From the NCBI RefSeq assembly GCF_001186125.1, contig NW_014040254.1, positions 1 to 26,816 on the forward strand: a DNA stretch of 26,816 nt, read 5' to 3'. Positions within the stretch are counted from its first letter, which is position 1, and every line of letters begins with the position of its first letter. Source of the stretch: Sphaeroforma arctica JP610. Lineage: Eukaryota > Opisthokonta > Ichthyosporea > Ichthyophonida. Made by a program: the position numbers and the translations under genes. The notes under the pieces were generated by a model, which saw only the letters and a list, made by a program, of their open reading frames with translations, was not told the origin of the DNA and did not search any database. Shown piece by piece: positions 16,756-26,816 of the stretch.

Positions 16756-19097
16756 ACGTACTCTCAGTCTCGGGCCTCGGCTCTCGGTGGCCCGTGTCCT
16801 ATAAATAGAATAATCTGAGAAGAAGTCTCAATTTACCTGTACGTTCTCTAGGGCTGACCCACCTATACATTGATAAATTTGAGAACAAGTCCCAAATTAC
16901 TCTCGGGCTGACGGCGTAAAACGTTATTAACGTATTTAGAAGTATGTTTACTCATGTTGTCTCTCACTTTGTGCCCAAAATATGACACTGGGTGTGCCGC
17001 TCAAATTAGGCACAGGACTCACACTGATAGTTAGACAGGCAGGGCTCGGGGTGGGCGACACGATACAATCTCAGTTACCTGCTACAATCATCGCAATGTT
17101 TTATGGAAACCTAGGTCATGTGATGTTTCACTATCGTCTAAACGAAGGCAACACTTTCCATGAGTCCATGCTGATTTAGCTACGACGTATCGCAATCGTC
17201 TTACCAGGCGACCTCTGAAATTGAGCCTTGACACTCGGTGTTAGTGAATTTTTCTCTGTTCGAAACTTTTATAATCACATTGGTCTATAGCACCAGTGTG
17301 TGCTTCCTTGTCCTTTATTTACATCCGTGTCACAATATCTGTTCAGTATTTGAGTGTCTGGACCGAACGTGAAACTAAAAATCTCAACAACAACAAAAAT
17401 GAGCGCTGGTGTAATAAAAGCTCGACTCACTTGAGACAGTATCAATGTTCAAAATTGGTGACCACTGTCGTATCTGCAAAAACGAAGGTTACGAAGTGCG
17501 GAGGATCAAGAATACGCCAATGCAGGACAGGTACCAACAGCAACAGATAGTACACTTGCACTCATGAATGTTAGAAACGTACTCCCGAGAAATCACATTC
17601 TTGATTTCGAAAACCTCTGAGTCTGTTTCCAGGGGGGGCACCTATATTCCAATTTCAAGAGCTCACCCCAAAAAGAAGAGGGGGGGATTCGTCTGAAACA
17701 AAAATCGATTTGGAACCGCCTTATCTATTTATGTAAATATTGCTTATGGTGTTGATTTGGGGGTATATCTCGAGTTGTTCGCTTGCTGCACAGTACAGTT
17801 ATTGTTAAACGAAGGACATCCCCTTAAGCATTCAAAACCTTAACATTTCGATTGGGGAATCCTACAGGTTCAGGAGCCCTAGGGGAATTGAAATAGAAGT
17901 AATAACAGGTTTAAGTGGTCACGCATGACACAAATACCGGTAGCCGGTAGTAATGAATCACTATTGATCCGGATCATCAATATAGATCCGACGACGGCTT
18001 TTGACATGTGTCTCCTGACTCCTCTGCAGAGAGAAGTAGTATTGTTGTGTTTAACTGTAGTGGACTGTGTAATATATAAGGAAACTAAGCTAGATGTTAC
18101 ATAATCCAACTAGTATACAAGAGGCCGGCCTCGTTGTCCAACAGGCTACACTAGTAGACGGCTAGTCCATAGTCTGTGTAAAAATAGCGTGTTCCTAATA
18201 GTAGTTGCACAGTTAACGTATATTATAGACGTGATAGCGTATTAACGTTTATACTTAAAATACTGGAATACGTTTAACGTATTGTACATGGGACAAGAAT
18301 TGAGATATTCAAGATTCTGAACATGTGATAGTACTCAGTAGAGTATGGGACTCTACTGTGGACAATTAGGTGGTTTTCCAAATACAGATTGGTTATTTTC
18401 CTCTGAAATTAGAATTGTACATATTTTGGGAATGATACAAATCTGACACCTAAAAATGACACTTTGGGAATCTCTAATTAACGGAAGTACCATGAGAGAG
18501 GGTCTCAGGCATGAAATGGTTGTTGGTACAAACCTATGGTAAAATTCGATAATAATCTCAGAGCAAGATAATCCACTGAGAAAAGGACAGGATCAGAGTT
18601 GTTAGAATTTAGGACAACATGGTTTTGATTCCTCCTAGCCAGCCAACTAGATGTGCCCGTCTATGCCTTAAATGGGATGGGGAGCTAGGTACCAAGTGAT
18701 AGGGTTTAGGTGCAGATGTATGCTGCTCCGACTTGGTGTTTTGATTTTATTTTTGATTTTCTTAAGTTGGACTTGGATATATTTTATTGGTTAGTTTGAG
18801 TAGATAGTTGTTTCGAGGCGTGAAATGTAAAATATGCGTCCAATGAAATGATATCTATTCTTAGTAACTAAAACATAAATAAATCTAGACCGAAGTAGTG
18901 AGTGATTAGAGCGGAGCATATAGACAATAGTCTCAGTCTAAAATCCCCTAATCTTTTACTCACTACCAAGGGCTGAAGCTAAACCTATTTTTAACATTTT
19001 GCATATTAACGTTTTCACGTAAACGTCTTGGTATCGTATACGTATAGTCAGCCCCGACTTTTAAATATTTTTAAGTTTATAATACGCTATCGATATT
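16756..19097 (+). other. Leader region of the LTR element
   Basis: AT-rich, stop-rich sequence. Seen here are a TTGGTGACC motif near 17453 that could be a primer-binding site, a purine run AAAAAGAAGAGGGGGGG near 17670-17686, and repeated TAACGTATT-like words near 16925, 18215-18280 and 19000. It could contain remnants of a second, older insertion. No gene is supported. Confidence 0.4.
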
Positions 19098-19720
19098 ATG
19101 AAGAAAGGAAATAATAAGGCAGTGAATGTAGCTAAGGCTGCAAAAGTAAATTGGTTTACTGTAGGCGATGAAAAGCAAAAAACACCCCCGGCATCATCAG
19201 TGGACTCTGACGTAACTGAGATCACACCGAGACAACCAGTACCAACTCTGACTAAACAAAAACGTAAGAGGTTGGTTGACTCGGGTATGGGTAATGTGAC
19301 TACGGAGCCACAGAAGCCACCAGCGAAGAAGGCGAAATCTCGAAAGAGAAAGGCCGAGAAAACGGATTAAAACCAATCCTCAGATAATTCAACATCGGAG
19401 GAAGTGCGACATGCACTGGAATCAGATGTACCATCTCCACCAGTGAATACGCGCAAAGCACGTAGGCGAGATCCTATTTATCACATGATAGCAAGGGATA
19501 GGAGTGCCTTCCTGAAGGACTACCAACCAATGGTACATGATTTCAGACCTACTAAGCAGCGGAAGAAAAAGCAAGCCGCAGCGAAGGATCAAAGTCATGA
19601 TGAATCAGGGGGGGATGACTCGGAAGATGAGCCAACAGCACTGTTGGATCAACCCCAAATCAACGTATCGGAATAACACCTGCGTTTCGTGGATATAGGT
19701 CCGGATGATGTGGACCAGAT

Positions 19721-19797
19721 ATTTCACCGTCAGGACGACGATTCGGACAACAGGATTGCCTCACAATTCCTGCGTATACCCAAAACACCACTCCGAC
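19721..19797 (+). repeat. 77-bp internal duplication, copy 1
   Basis: Starts ATTTCACCGTCAGGACGACG and ends CAAAACACCACTCCGAC. A near-identical copy lies at 20885-20961, about 1.16 kb downstream in the same orientation. Confidence 0.93.
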
Positions 19798-20884
19798 CGG
19801 CTTGGCGACAGAACTTTGATCTGGGCAATTCATACCAGGCACAGATTGATCTTCAGGGGGAGGGTCAACGAAAGTTGATCCGACAGCGGGCCAACAGGAC
19901 ATGGGTGTTTCGAAATACGTATGAAACGTACTTTCCGGACGTATCGAAGACCAAACCAGATGGTACCATCTCACCGAGGTATGTGATGAATGCATGAAAA
20001 CTGACGAAGGTAAGCAAGCACGCAAACGTTTCCGTCAATTTCAAAAGATACTGCCGGAGGTATTCGGAACTAGGAGAGATGGAATTTTTGGTACGCAATT
20101 CGGGATCTGCTTGTAGATCTTCCCGACTTGATATCAAACCATTTGGCACCTATCAAGCCATATTGGCGTTCAGATAATGGAGAGGCAAGCAGACTCCGGT
20201 CTTCCTCACCCGAAACTCAATTTTCGCCTGGATTGGACGCAACAGCAATGTCGCGAATGGCATCTGAACAGGAGCCTAATCCAAATCCATTACCGGAAGG
20301 AAATCCGCAGAGTGCCCCAGAGCTATTTCAGAAGGACAACCCGACCGAAGAGCCTAAACCTGATCAGGTGAAAGCTAGAAAGTTCTTGTCGTCATCGGAA
20401 GACAGTACGGCCCCGGCGGCTATCCCAAAGACGACAAAGATGCTATCCCATCCGAAGCGTTCATTAACATTGAACAGATCGATGGATCAAAGAATGTGGC
20501 AGATAACTGACTGCATGGTCAGATCCAATCGGAAAAGAAGAGATCAGATCACTCTAGTAGTGATCTGAAAATTGCTGAATTCACTGTTCAAATGAACAAG
20601 GCCGAGGCAGCTTCATTCGAGGCGATGGATCTATGTAGGATTGATGCCGCTAGTCTTTATATGACAATGGCTACGCATCTCCAGACTAAGATTGATTCAG
20701 AACTAAGAATGATTCAGACCGAGAAGGCTGTGGAAGGCAAGAAGTTTGTAAAAAAAAACATAGGTAAACTACCAACGACATACAGATCTGATCGAAAGGA
20801 CCGGAAGGATCCAATCGATACTAGCAGTCTGGCGTTGTTATCTAGGTCTTTGAAAGAGTTTGGACAGATTATGCTTACAGAGAC

Positions 20885-20961
20885 ATTTCACCGTCAGGAC
20901 GACGATTCGGACAACAGGACTGCCTCATAATTCTTGCGTATACCCAAAACACCACTCCGAC
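20885..20961 (+). repeat. 77-bp internal duplication, copy 2
   Basis: Direct copy of 19721-19797, differing at only about three positions. Both lie in the Gag-like region of the LTR element. Confidence 0.93.
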
Positions 20962-21639
20962 TTTAAGCCGTCCTCTTACAAATATAACAAGTTAGAGAAG
21001 GCGAAACAAGCGATCATTAAGCTGAAAACGTGGAAAGAGCAGAGTGAGATGATCGTCCACTTATTTTCGACGGACCCTCAACCGGAATTGCTTGTATCGA
21101 TCATGATACCACCGGAAGAAGGAACGCCGGTGTTCCACTATTTATTAGAGTTGGACACACACATGTCACGGGCCCAAACTCAGGAGATGTCGCCTGATAA
21201 GCTATCCATGTGTGTACTATGGGTGCAGTCAATCTTTTGGTCAAACCTACATAGGAGAGATCAAGAGATTCTGTATGCCGATATGCATCAATCTTACCCG
21301 GACAAGGTACGAGAGATCTCCATCGGGGGACCTACCTACGGTATAATGAAGCTAGCGGACTTAACCTGAGCAGAATTTTACTCGAGAGCGGATCAGACGT
21401 TTACCAAACGCCCTAGTTCCGTGGTGAAAGTCACTAATGCTCAGAAGAAGGTCAGCGGCAATCTTACCGGAGGATCAGGCAACGGTCGAGACTATCAATC
21501 CACTAATGGAGGTCAGAAAGTACACAAAGGGGGTGACATGGGTGGCAACAAGAACAAAAATATAAATGGTTTTGAAATCAACATGATCGGTAGGCAACCC
21601 TAAGCCCAGGCATAGGGAGGTCAAGAACTGTAGTGAGAT

Positions 21640-21800
21640 TTATTGCAGTTGACGAATGACCCAACATGAGCCGAATGGCAGATGGAATCGAAGGCACGTA
21701 GAAAAGTGTAAGCGCTTTATCGAGAAGTGTGCCGACTATACCGGAACTGGAGGTTACCACAAGCATACGTGCAAGGTGAAACCAAAAGTTGAAGTCAAGT
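21640..21800 (+). mobile_element. Nucleocapsid-like Cys/His stretch (fossil)
   Basis: A Cys- and His-rich stretch with basic residues (HVEKCKRFIEKCADY, GGYHKHTCKVKPK) sits between the Gag-like and protease parts, where Ty3/Gypsy elements carry a zinc knuckle. The spacing is not the classical CCHC one. Confidence 0.5.
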
Positions 21801-21817
21801 GACAAACATACCGGGTT

Positions 21818-22150
21818 TTGTCACTAAGACAAAAGGACGCACCTCAAGACGAACGTGTAATCCTTAACGTACGAGTTAATGGACATGAAATAAAAGCGTT
21901 GTTAGATCCGGGCTCGCAAATTTCATGTATATCCTCTAGATTCTGTAAAATCACAGACGTTACTCGTAAGTCAGAGCCAACTATGTTGAAATTGGCTGAT
22001 GAAAGAGAGATCACTTGCAGAGAAATGGCAATCGATCTTAGGTTTACATTGACAGACCAACGTACTACAGTTACTAAAGCAGTCATATGTAACACTTCAC
22101 CAGACTATGATCTCATAGTAGGTATGGGTGATTTATTGTCATTAGGTATC
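21818..22150 (+). mobile_element. Retropepsin-like protease region (fossil)
   Basis: Shows the retropepsin pattern: a hydrophobic strand, ALLDPGSQISCIS around the active-site Asp and, about 85 residues later, YDLIVGMGDLLSLGI, the family's second hydrophobic-Gly motif. It precedes RT in the same frame. Confidence 0.85.
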
Positions 22151-22199
22151 ACAATTACAGGCTTACCTACTAACATTGAACCACAGAAGGATCAGTCGG

Positions 22200-22940
22200 A
22201 CGACAATTTGTTGAAACCGGTATATAAACCTTCGAAGACTGTGAAGGAGATGATCCCTCACTTTACAAAGAAACTCAAGGACTTGATTTTCGAGAAAGAC
22301 AAGATTCTGATCACGGACTGGGCTAAGTTCAAATTCAATAACGGAAACGTTAGTCTAGACCTGACGAGAGTAGATTTCTCGAAGCTGAAGTGTCCTACAA
22401 GTAACTATGTTGCATGGCGTCATGAGCAGGTCGTACGAGAACAGGTTAAAGCATGGTTAGATGACGGAGTGATCGCAGTCAACTATGAGCCGACTCCCGT
22501 CAACCTAGCGCTTTTAGCCGTCGACCAATTCAACTCTGACGGGTCACTGAAGAAAGTTCGGGTGTGTTTGGATATGAGCCCAATTGATGCTTTGATACCG
22601 ACACACAATTTTCACTTACCAAGGATAAACGAACTATTCAGGCGCATGGAGGGAGCTAAGATATTCTCCACTAGCGACCTGACGCAGGGCTACCACCAGA
22701 TGAAGATCTGCCGACCACATCGGAAGTATTTCACCTTTACTTGGGAGGGTCAGCAATATTTGTTCAAAGGTGCCCCCTTTGGGTTACACATGTTACCTGC
22801 GTTCTTTCAACAAATTATGCAAGACTTGTTTAGGGACATGGACAATGTACAAGCATACATTGATAATATTGTGGTATTCACCAACCCAAAGAAGAGCACG
22901 ACAAGGTTGTGCGAGAGGTTCTAGACAGACTCGACAAGCA
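22200..22940 (+). mobile_element. Reverse transcriptase region (fossil)
   Basis: RT fingers and palm motifs of Ty3/Gypsy type are visible in order: RVCLDMSPIDALIPTHNFHL, KIFSTSDLTQGYHQMKI, FTFTWEGQQYLFKGAPFGL, AFFQQIMQDLF and AYIDNIVVF. The element as a whole is broken. Confidence 0.95.
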
Positions 22941-22964
22941 CAACTTTAAGATCAACAGTAAGAA

Positions 22965-23630
22965 ATGTCACTTGATGGAATCATGATCGATCCCGGGAAG
23001 GTCGGACACTTACTAAACTGGAGAACTCCTACCACGGGTAAGGATGTCAACAGTATGTACGGATTCGGCAACTTTTTGTCTGACAAAGTACCACACCTGG
23101 CAAGTTATTCAAAGCCCTTTGGGCATTTGAGATGTCATAAAGGCAAACTAGGCGCGCTGTGGACCAAAGACTATGATGACGCATTTAAGCAGCTCAAAAC
23201 AGTGGTTCAACAGGCACCAGTAGTACAGCCACCAAAGGATGGTATTCCATTCATGGTAGCAACAGACGCATCCGACATGGCACTCGGCGGCGTTCTGTAT
23301 CAAATGATTGATGGGAAACCGAAATATGTACAGTTCTTTAGCAAAGCTATGAATTCGTCTCAGATCAATTACTGGCTATTGTTACTGCACTCACTCGTTT
23401 TAAGGATTATCTATATGGAACACACTTTAATGTGCTATGTGATCAGAAGTCATTGCAACACCTAAAGAACATGAAACCTAACTCACAGTTAGTCAGTCGG
23501 TGGCATGACACGATCGCAAAATTATCTTTCGGCATAACACACATACCGGGTATTCACAATCACTTACCCAACATGTTGTCCCGCTTCGTACCAGACTTTA
23601 ATAAGATGGTGAGGGAGTTACTAGCTACGG
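22965..23630 (+). mobile_element. RT thumb/connection and RNase H region (fossil)
   Basis: Contains the Ty3-type connection (LLNWRTPTTGKDVNSMYGFG, NFLSDKVPHLASYSKPF) and RNase H motifs (FMVATDASDMALGGVLYQ, QFFSKAMNSSQINY, ITHIPGIHNHLPNMLSR). Confidence 0.92.
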
Positions 23631-23639
23631 ATTGGATGG

Positions 23640-24030
23640 TCAATCCTAGGTGGTTTAAGATCGCAGACAACATACATGGACCACATAACATAGATTTTTT
23701 TGCCGCTCATCATAATGCACAACTGCCGAGGTACCGGACACTGGAACATCCGAAAGAACATGGATTCCAGATTGATTTGTCTAACGAGAATGCCTGGGCA
23801 AATCTTCCATGGTTATTAATACCACAGTTGCTAAATTATGTACATATTCAAGATGCTACCATCACGTTGTGTTGTCCCCTAAGACGCTCAGATAAATGGC
23901 TACCACAGTTGATCTCAATGATACAATGTGAGCCGATCTATGTAGATAGAAAGGTAGATACTTTTCTCTACCAGGGTACCCGTGCAGTTCAAAACACGCC
24001 TTGGCGACATACTATTATATGTCGAATAGG
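23640..24030 (+). mobile_element. DIRS-like extra domain between RNase H and integrase (fossil)
   Basis: About 130 residues: NIDFFAAHHNAQLPRYRTL, then ANLPWLLIPQLLNYV, then ITLCCPLRRSDKWLPQLISM. This resembles the Dam-methylase-like segment that follows RNase H in DIRS-type elements (pattern D.FA...NAQLPRY ... PP..LI..VL ... W.P.L). Ty3/Gypsy elements usually go from RNase H straight to integrase. Identification is by eye. Confidence 0.6.
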
Positions 24031-24243
24031 TCCAGTTGGAACAACCAAGTGGACACCATCCGAGACTTTCAAACAGAAGGTTGAGGAATCCAAGATTCCA
24101 CTCTTGAATCCTAAGTCTCAATCAGAGACTGAGACAACACAAGCACCTGCAGTATGTGTTACCGAGATACAGCCAAATTCAAAGGAATCAAAGAGGAGCG
24201 CATCACTAGCGAAAGCCTTCTACAACAAAATACGGTCTGACAG
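24026..24243 (+). repeat. 218-bp direct repeat, copy 1
   Basis: From ATAGGTCCAGTTGGAACAAC to TACGGTCTGACAG. Copied at 24344-24561 with one difference that I can see. The near-identity indicates a recent duplication within the element. Confidence 0.97.
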
Positions 24244-24343
24244 AAAGGTCACCGTAATATAGTGAGGAAAGGTCACGTAATATAGTGACGAAAGGTCACC
24301 GTAATATAGTAACGAAAGGTCACCGTAATATAGTGACGAAAGG
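24244..24343 (+). repeat. 24-bp hairpin-forming repeat between the 218-bp copies
   Basis: Four units of 23-24 bp, AAAGGTCACCGTAATATAGT then GACG, plus a partial fifth. Each full unit contains GTCAC and GTGAC arms around CGTAATATA, so most units can fold as a small hairpin. It fills the whole 100-bp gap between the duplicated segments. Confidence 0.95.
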
Positions 24344-24561
24344 ATAGGTCCAGTTGGAACAACCAAGTGGACACCATCCGAGACTTTCAAACAGAAGGTT
24401 GAGGAATCCAAGATTCCACTCTTGAATCCTAAGTCTCACTCAGAGACTGAGACAACACAAGCACCTGCAGTATGTGTTACCGAGATACAGCCAAATTCAA
24501 AGGAATCAAAGAGGAGCGCATCACTAGCGAAAGCCTTCTACAACAAAATACGGTCTGACAG
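24344..24561 (+). repeat. 218-bp direct repeat, copy 2
   Basis: Second copy of 24026-24243, offset by 318 bp. It is followed by the remaining sequence leading to the integrase region. Confidence 0.97.
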
Positions 24562-24579
24562 GGAAACCGCATACCGAGC

Positions 24580-25600
24580 AGAAACTCGATTGCTTAAGCA
24601 ATTGATGAATGACTTCCCCAAGGTATATGATCATGTGACCCAACTATTGGATAGATCAAACATTAGTCGGATTCACGATGTCGGATTCACGATGTAGAAG
24701 CTTTAGGCCAGATTGGGCAAGACGAGTCTTCGAGTCCAGGTGATGACGTGGGGGAATCCTCACCACCTGATTTCAATGTAACAAGTAAATCACAGGAGGC
24801 GATTCTGAAGTGGTTAAGACAAAATCATGCTCTTAAGCACATGGATATGGTTAGAGCTGAGAAAAATTGCAAGAGGTACGGAATCGTACACCCGAACCTC
24901 AAGCAATATATATCTCAGGTGTATCACGAATGTAACAACTGCGAAGTTAACAGGATCAAGCGCTACGGATACGCACCTTTACGCAGCGTATCAGAAGACG
25001 AGCCGTGGCGCCGGGTTATCATTGATTTGATTGAGCTACCCACGTCCGAACACACGAAAGATAGATTTGTCTGTCACGTGTTTGATGTCGCATCAAGATA
25101 TAATGTATTATATCCGCTGAAAGATAAATCGACACAAACTGTGGCTGAGTGCATATATAAGTGCTTCGCAGATTTCGGCTGGCCAGCTATTGTATGTTCC
25201 GAGAACGGTAGTGAGTTTACAGAAGATGTCATGACGACACTGTTACTCGTTGCGGGATCATGCCATAAGATGGGTGTAGCTTCCAAGCCTCAGACACAAG
25301 GTGCGAACGAGGTACGACACAGAAAGATGAAGGAGTTCATGCGAGCAGCACTACATGATGATGCTGACATGTGGCCCTACTCAATCAACTGGGTACAGAC
25401 ACAAATGAACGAATCCCCTGATTCAGTCACTGGTACAACACGGCAAAACGCACATGTATACAAATCCCCGAATGTGCTATAATGCAGTCCGCGTCGATCA
25501 TGGAAGCCCAGATCCAAGCGCAATACAGAAAATGTCCGGATTTGGTGACTATAAAAGAAGATGGACGATCGTGTGCCTTCAAAAAGAACAAAGGCTAGCT
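24580..25600 (+). mobile_element. Integrase region (fossil)
   Basis: An N-terminal zinc-binding-like segment (HALKHMDMVRAEKNC..., YHECNNCEVNRIKRYGYAPL) leads into the DDE-type core (WRRVIIDLIELP, VCHVFDVASRYNVLYPLK, IVCSENGSEFTEDV, KMGVASKPQTQGANEVRHRK) of a Ty3/Gypsy integrase. It is followed by a short tail with no recognisable chromodomain. Confidence 0.93.
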
Positions 25601-25796
25601 GCTTGGTAGTTGGCATCTAATTTGGTAAGCGTCTGTTTACGCTCCAATCTGTCGTTCGCAAAGCGGTACATCTTCTTTAAATTTGTCAAAGCTGCAGAAA
25701 AAAATAAGAATAGGGGTTATAGGATGCATGTGAAGTGTTGCACATTGTCTATGGTAAAATCATCACTTGCAGTGTACAAGATCGCGCGATAGTGTC

Positions 25797-26220
25797 TGTT
25801 GGAGTATAATGTAGTAGACATTAAATAAAGTGCAAATGTATCTGGCCTCACCTTTGGTTGTATACCTAAGGTGTTTGTGCTAGTGTTCAGCCGCTTGGAC
25901 TGGCCAAGGTAAAACCACATATGGTCAGTATGAGAAACCTTCGGCAGAACACTTTAACACTTCGATGCTATTCTATTTCGATTTCTCTGCAACTAAATCT
26001 CACGCTGATACCTATCCGCATAAGTTGTGACTCACATAGAATCGGAGCTGTTTTTAAAATTTTGCGGTTGGCAGACTTAATCCATTCTCGGGAGTTGGTT
26101 GAGAAGCTTAATCTGCTCTCGGGAGTCGGTTAAGTATCAATTTAACTCTCGGGTGTAATTTAAGCAACTTGAATAGCTCTCTGGAGTGAGCTATCTCTGA
26201 TGACTTCGATAAATCAAAGA
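25797..26220 (+). repeat. 3' LTR-like repeat (diverged; end uncertain)
   Basis: Opens TGTTGGAGTATAATGTAGTAG (compare TGTGTTAGAGTGTAATGTG at 16318) and shares TGGCCAAGGTAAAACC, GTCAGTATGAGAAACCTT and AGAACACTTTA with the 5' copies. Several CTCTCGGGAGT-like short repeats follow at 26080-26180. The end may lie beyond 26220 or outside the window. Confidence 0.55.
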
Positions 26221-26816
26221 GTATTTCTTGCTGTAAAATCTGGCCTGAAACCTGTAACAAGTCTCTCATAGCTTGTGTAAGAATAATCGGAGCTGCCTAT
26301 TGGTAAGAGCCTTAATATCCTCGATCGCACAGGATGTGCCTCTAGCTGTTCTTTATTGAATAATTTGCACTAGAAATACTAAGTGTTTATGACCACATGC
26401 TTAAGTTGTAGATAGACATAAGAACGTAAGTCACATTAATACAAATATGGCAATTATGAATAAAGTTCCATCCGAGGAAAGGTTAAAAAAAGAAAAAGTA
26501 TTCGATTTTGAAGATTGGCGGGAGGACCAAAATCCGACAGTAGTCATATATAGATTATAAAATATAGTTTATAATATTCACATCTACCAGGTATGTTTTA
26601 ATGTGAACTCTTGGCGAAAGGTTTGAGCCGCTAAATGATTTTGGTCAGACCTGATGGCAAGCCCACTCTGGCTATAGTTTGATGCCAGACACAAATACTC
26701 TGAGGATCATTTTCGTACAAACAGTTTGGATATTACATTGGAAGTTTAGTGTCGCAAATTTATTATAATAAAAAATCCTCATGGCCGCTTTCCGGTTCGG
26801 GTGAGTATTTGGATGG
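26221..26816. other. Right flank, no firm gene
   Basis: AT-rich. Contains one short open frame, 26447-26560, with a charged coding-like composition (MAIMNKVPSEERLKKEK, VFDFEDWRED), 37 residues. It could be a first exon or the start of a further Gag-like segment. Otherwise I see nothing. Confidence 0.35.

Larger units (their letters stand above)
19098..21603 (+). mobile_element. Gag-like region of the LTR element (broken)
   Basis: Begins with a Lys/Arg-rich, nuclear-signal-like segment (KAKSRKRKAEK) and continues through charged, Pro-rich linkers to a helical, capsid-like part near 20960-21370 (KLKTWKEQSEMIVHLF, LLELDTHMSRAQTQEMS). Assignment as Gag rests on position ahead of protease and RT, and on composition; sequence similarity is weak. 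A 77-bp segment occurs twice inside it. Confidence 0.6.
16318..26220 (+). mobile_element. Broken Ty3/Gypsy-type LTR retrotransposon (fossil)
   Basis: Gag-like, nucleocapsid-like, protease, RT, RNase H and integrase regions lie in the standard Ty3/Gypsy order (integrase last) on the plus strand between LTR-like repeats at about 16318-16755 and from 25797. It is clearly broken, with around ten interruptions across the coding part, plus internal duplications. The two LTR-like ends match only about two thirds by eye over some 110 bp, so if they are a true pair the insertion is old. The 3' LTR-like copy may run past 26220. The leader between the 5' repeat and the first Gag-like segment is unusually long, about 2.3 kb. 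Confidence 0.85.

Overview
This window is nuclear DNA from a eukaryote. It carries two intron-rich host genes on its left half and a decayed Ty3/Gypsy-type LTR retrotransposon on its right half. Introns are several hundred bases long with GT/AG ends and are packed with tandem repeats. The telomere-like motif TTTTAGGG/CCCTAAAA recurs. This fits a unicellular eukaryote with a repeat-rich, intron-rich genome; an opisthokont protist such as an ichthyosporean is a guess, and the sequence alone does not fix the species.

Layout. 1-312: a 24-bp minisatellite, 13 units. 513-4868 (minus strand): a five-exon gene whose exons join in phase into a 326-residue protein with an N-terminal Cys cluster, a SAP domain, a J domain with HPD, and a C-terminal stretch with four Cys pairs (probably zinc-binding). 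4869-5696: a head-to-head intergenic region. 5697-14029 (plus strand): a nine-exon gene for a mitochondrial Obg-family GTPase (MTG2/GTPBP5). It has a presequence-like N-terminus, the Gly-rich Obg domain and all five G motifs. Its one defect is an 8-G run in exon 4 that needs one base fewer to stay in frame, so an assembly error is likely. 14030-16317: about 2.3 kb with no gene I can support. 16318 to about 26220: an old, broken Ty3/Gypsy element with Gag-like, protease, RT, RNase H, a DIRS-like extra domain and integrase regions between diverged LTR-like repeats. 26220-26816: no firm feature.

The main discovery candidate lies in the introns. Seven of the eight MTG2 introns, and two of the four introns of the SAP-J gene, hold private minisatellites. 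Many are anchored on the splice junctions. Some begin at the first base of the intron, some run into the acceptor AG, and several units contain copies of the splice site together with 10-25 nt of the adjoining exon. One array is made of 27-bp units that each start GT and end AG. This suggests that tandem duplication across exon-intron junctions is how introns grow in this genome, seeding decoy splice sites each time.

The two host genes show no obvious joint function beyond sharing a divergent promoter region. The minisatellites stop with the end of MTG2 at about 14.03 kb; the right half has a different character (AT-rich, transposon-derived).
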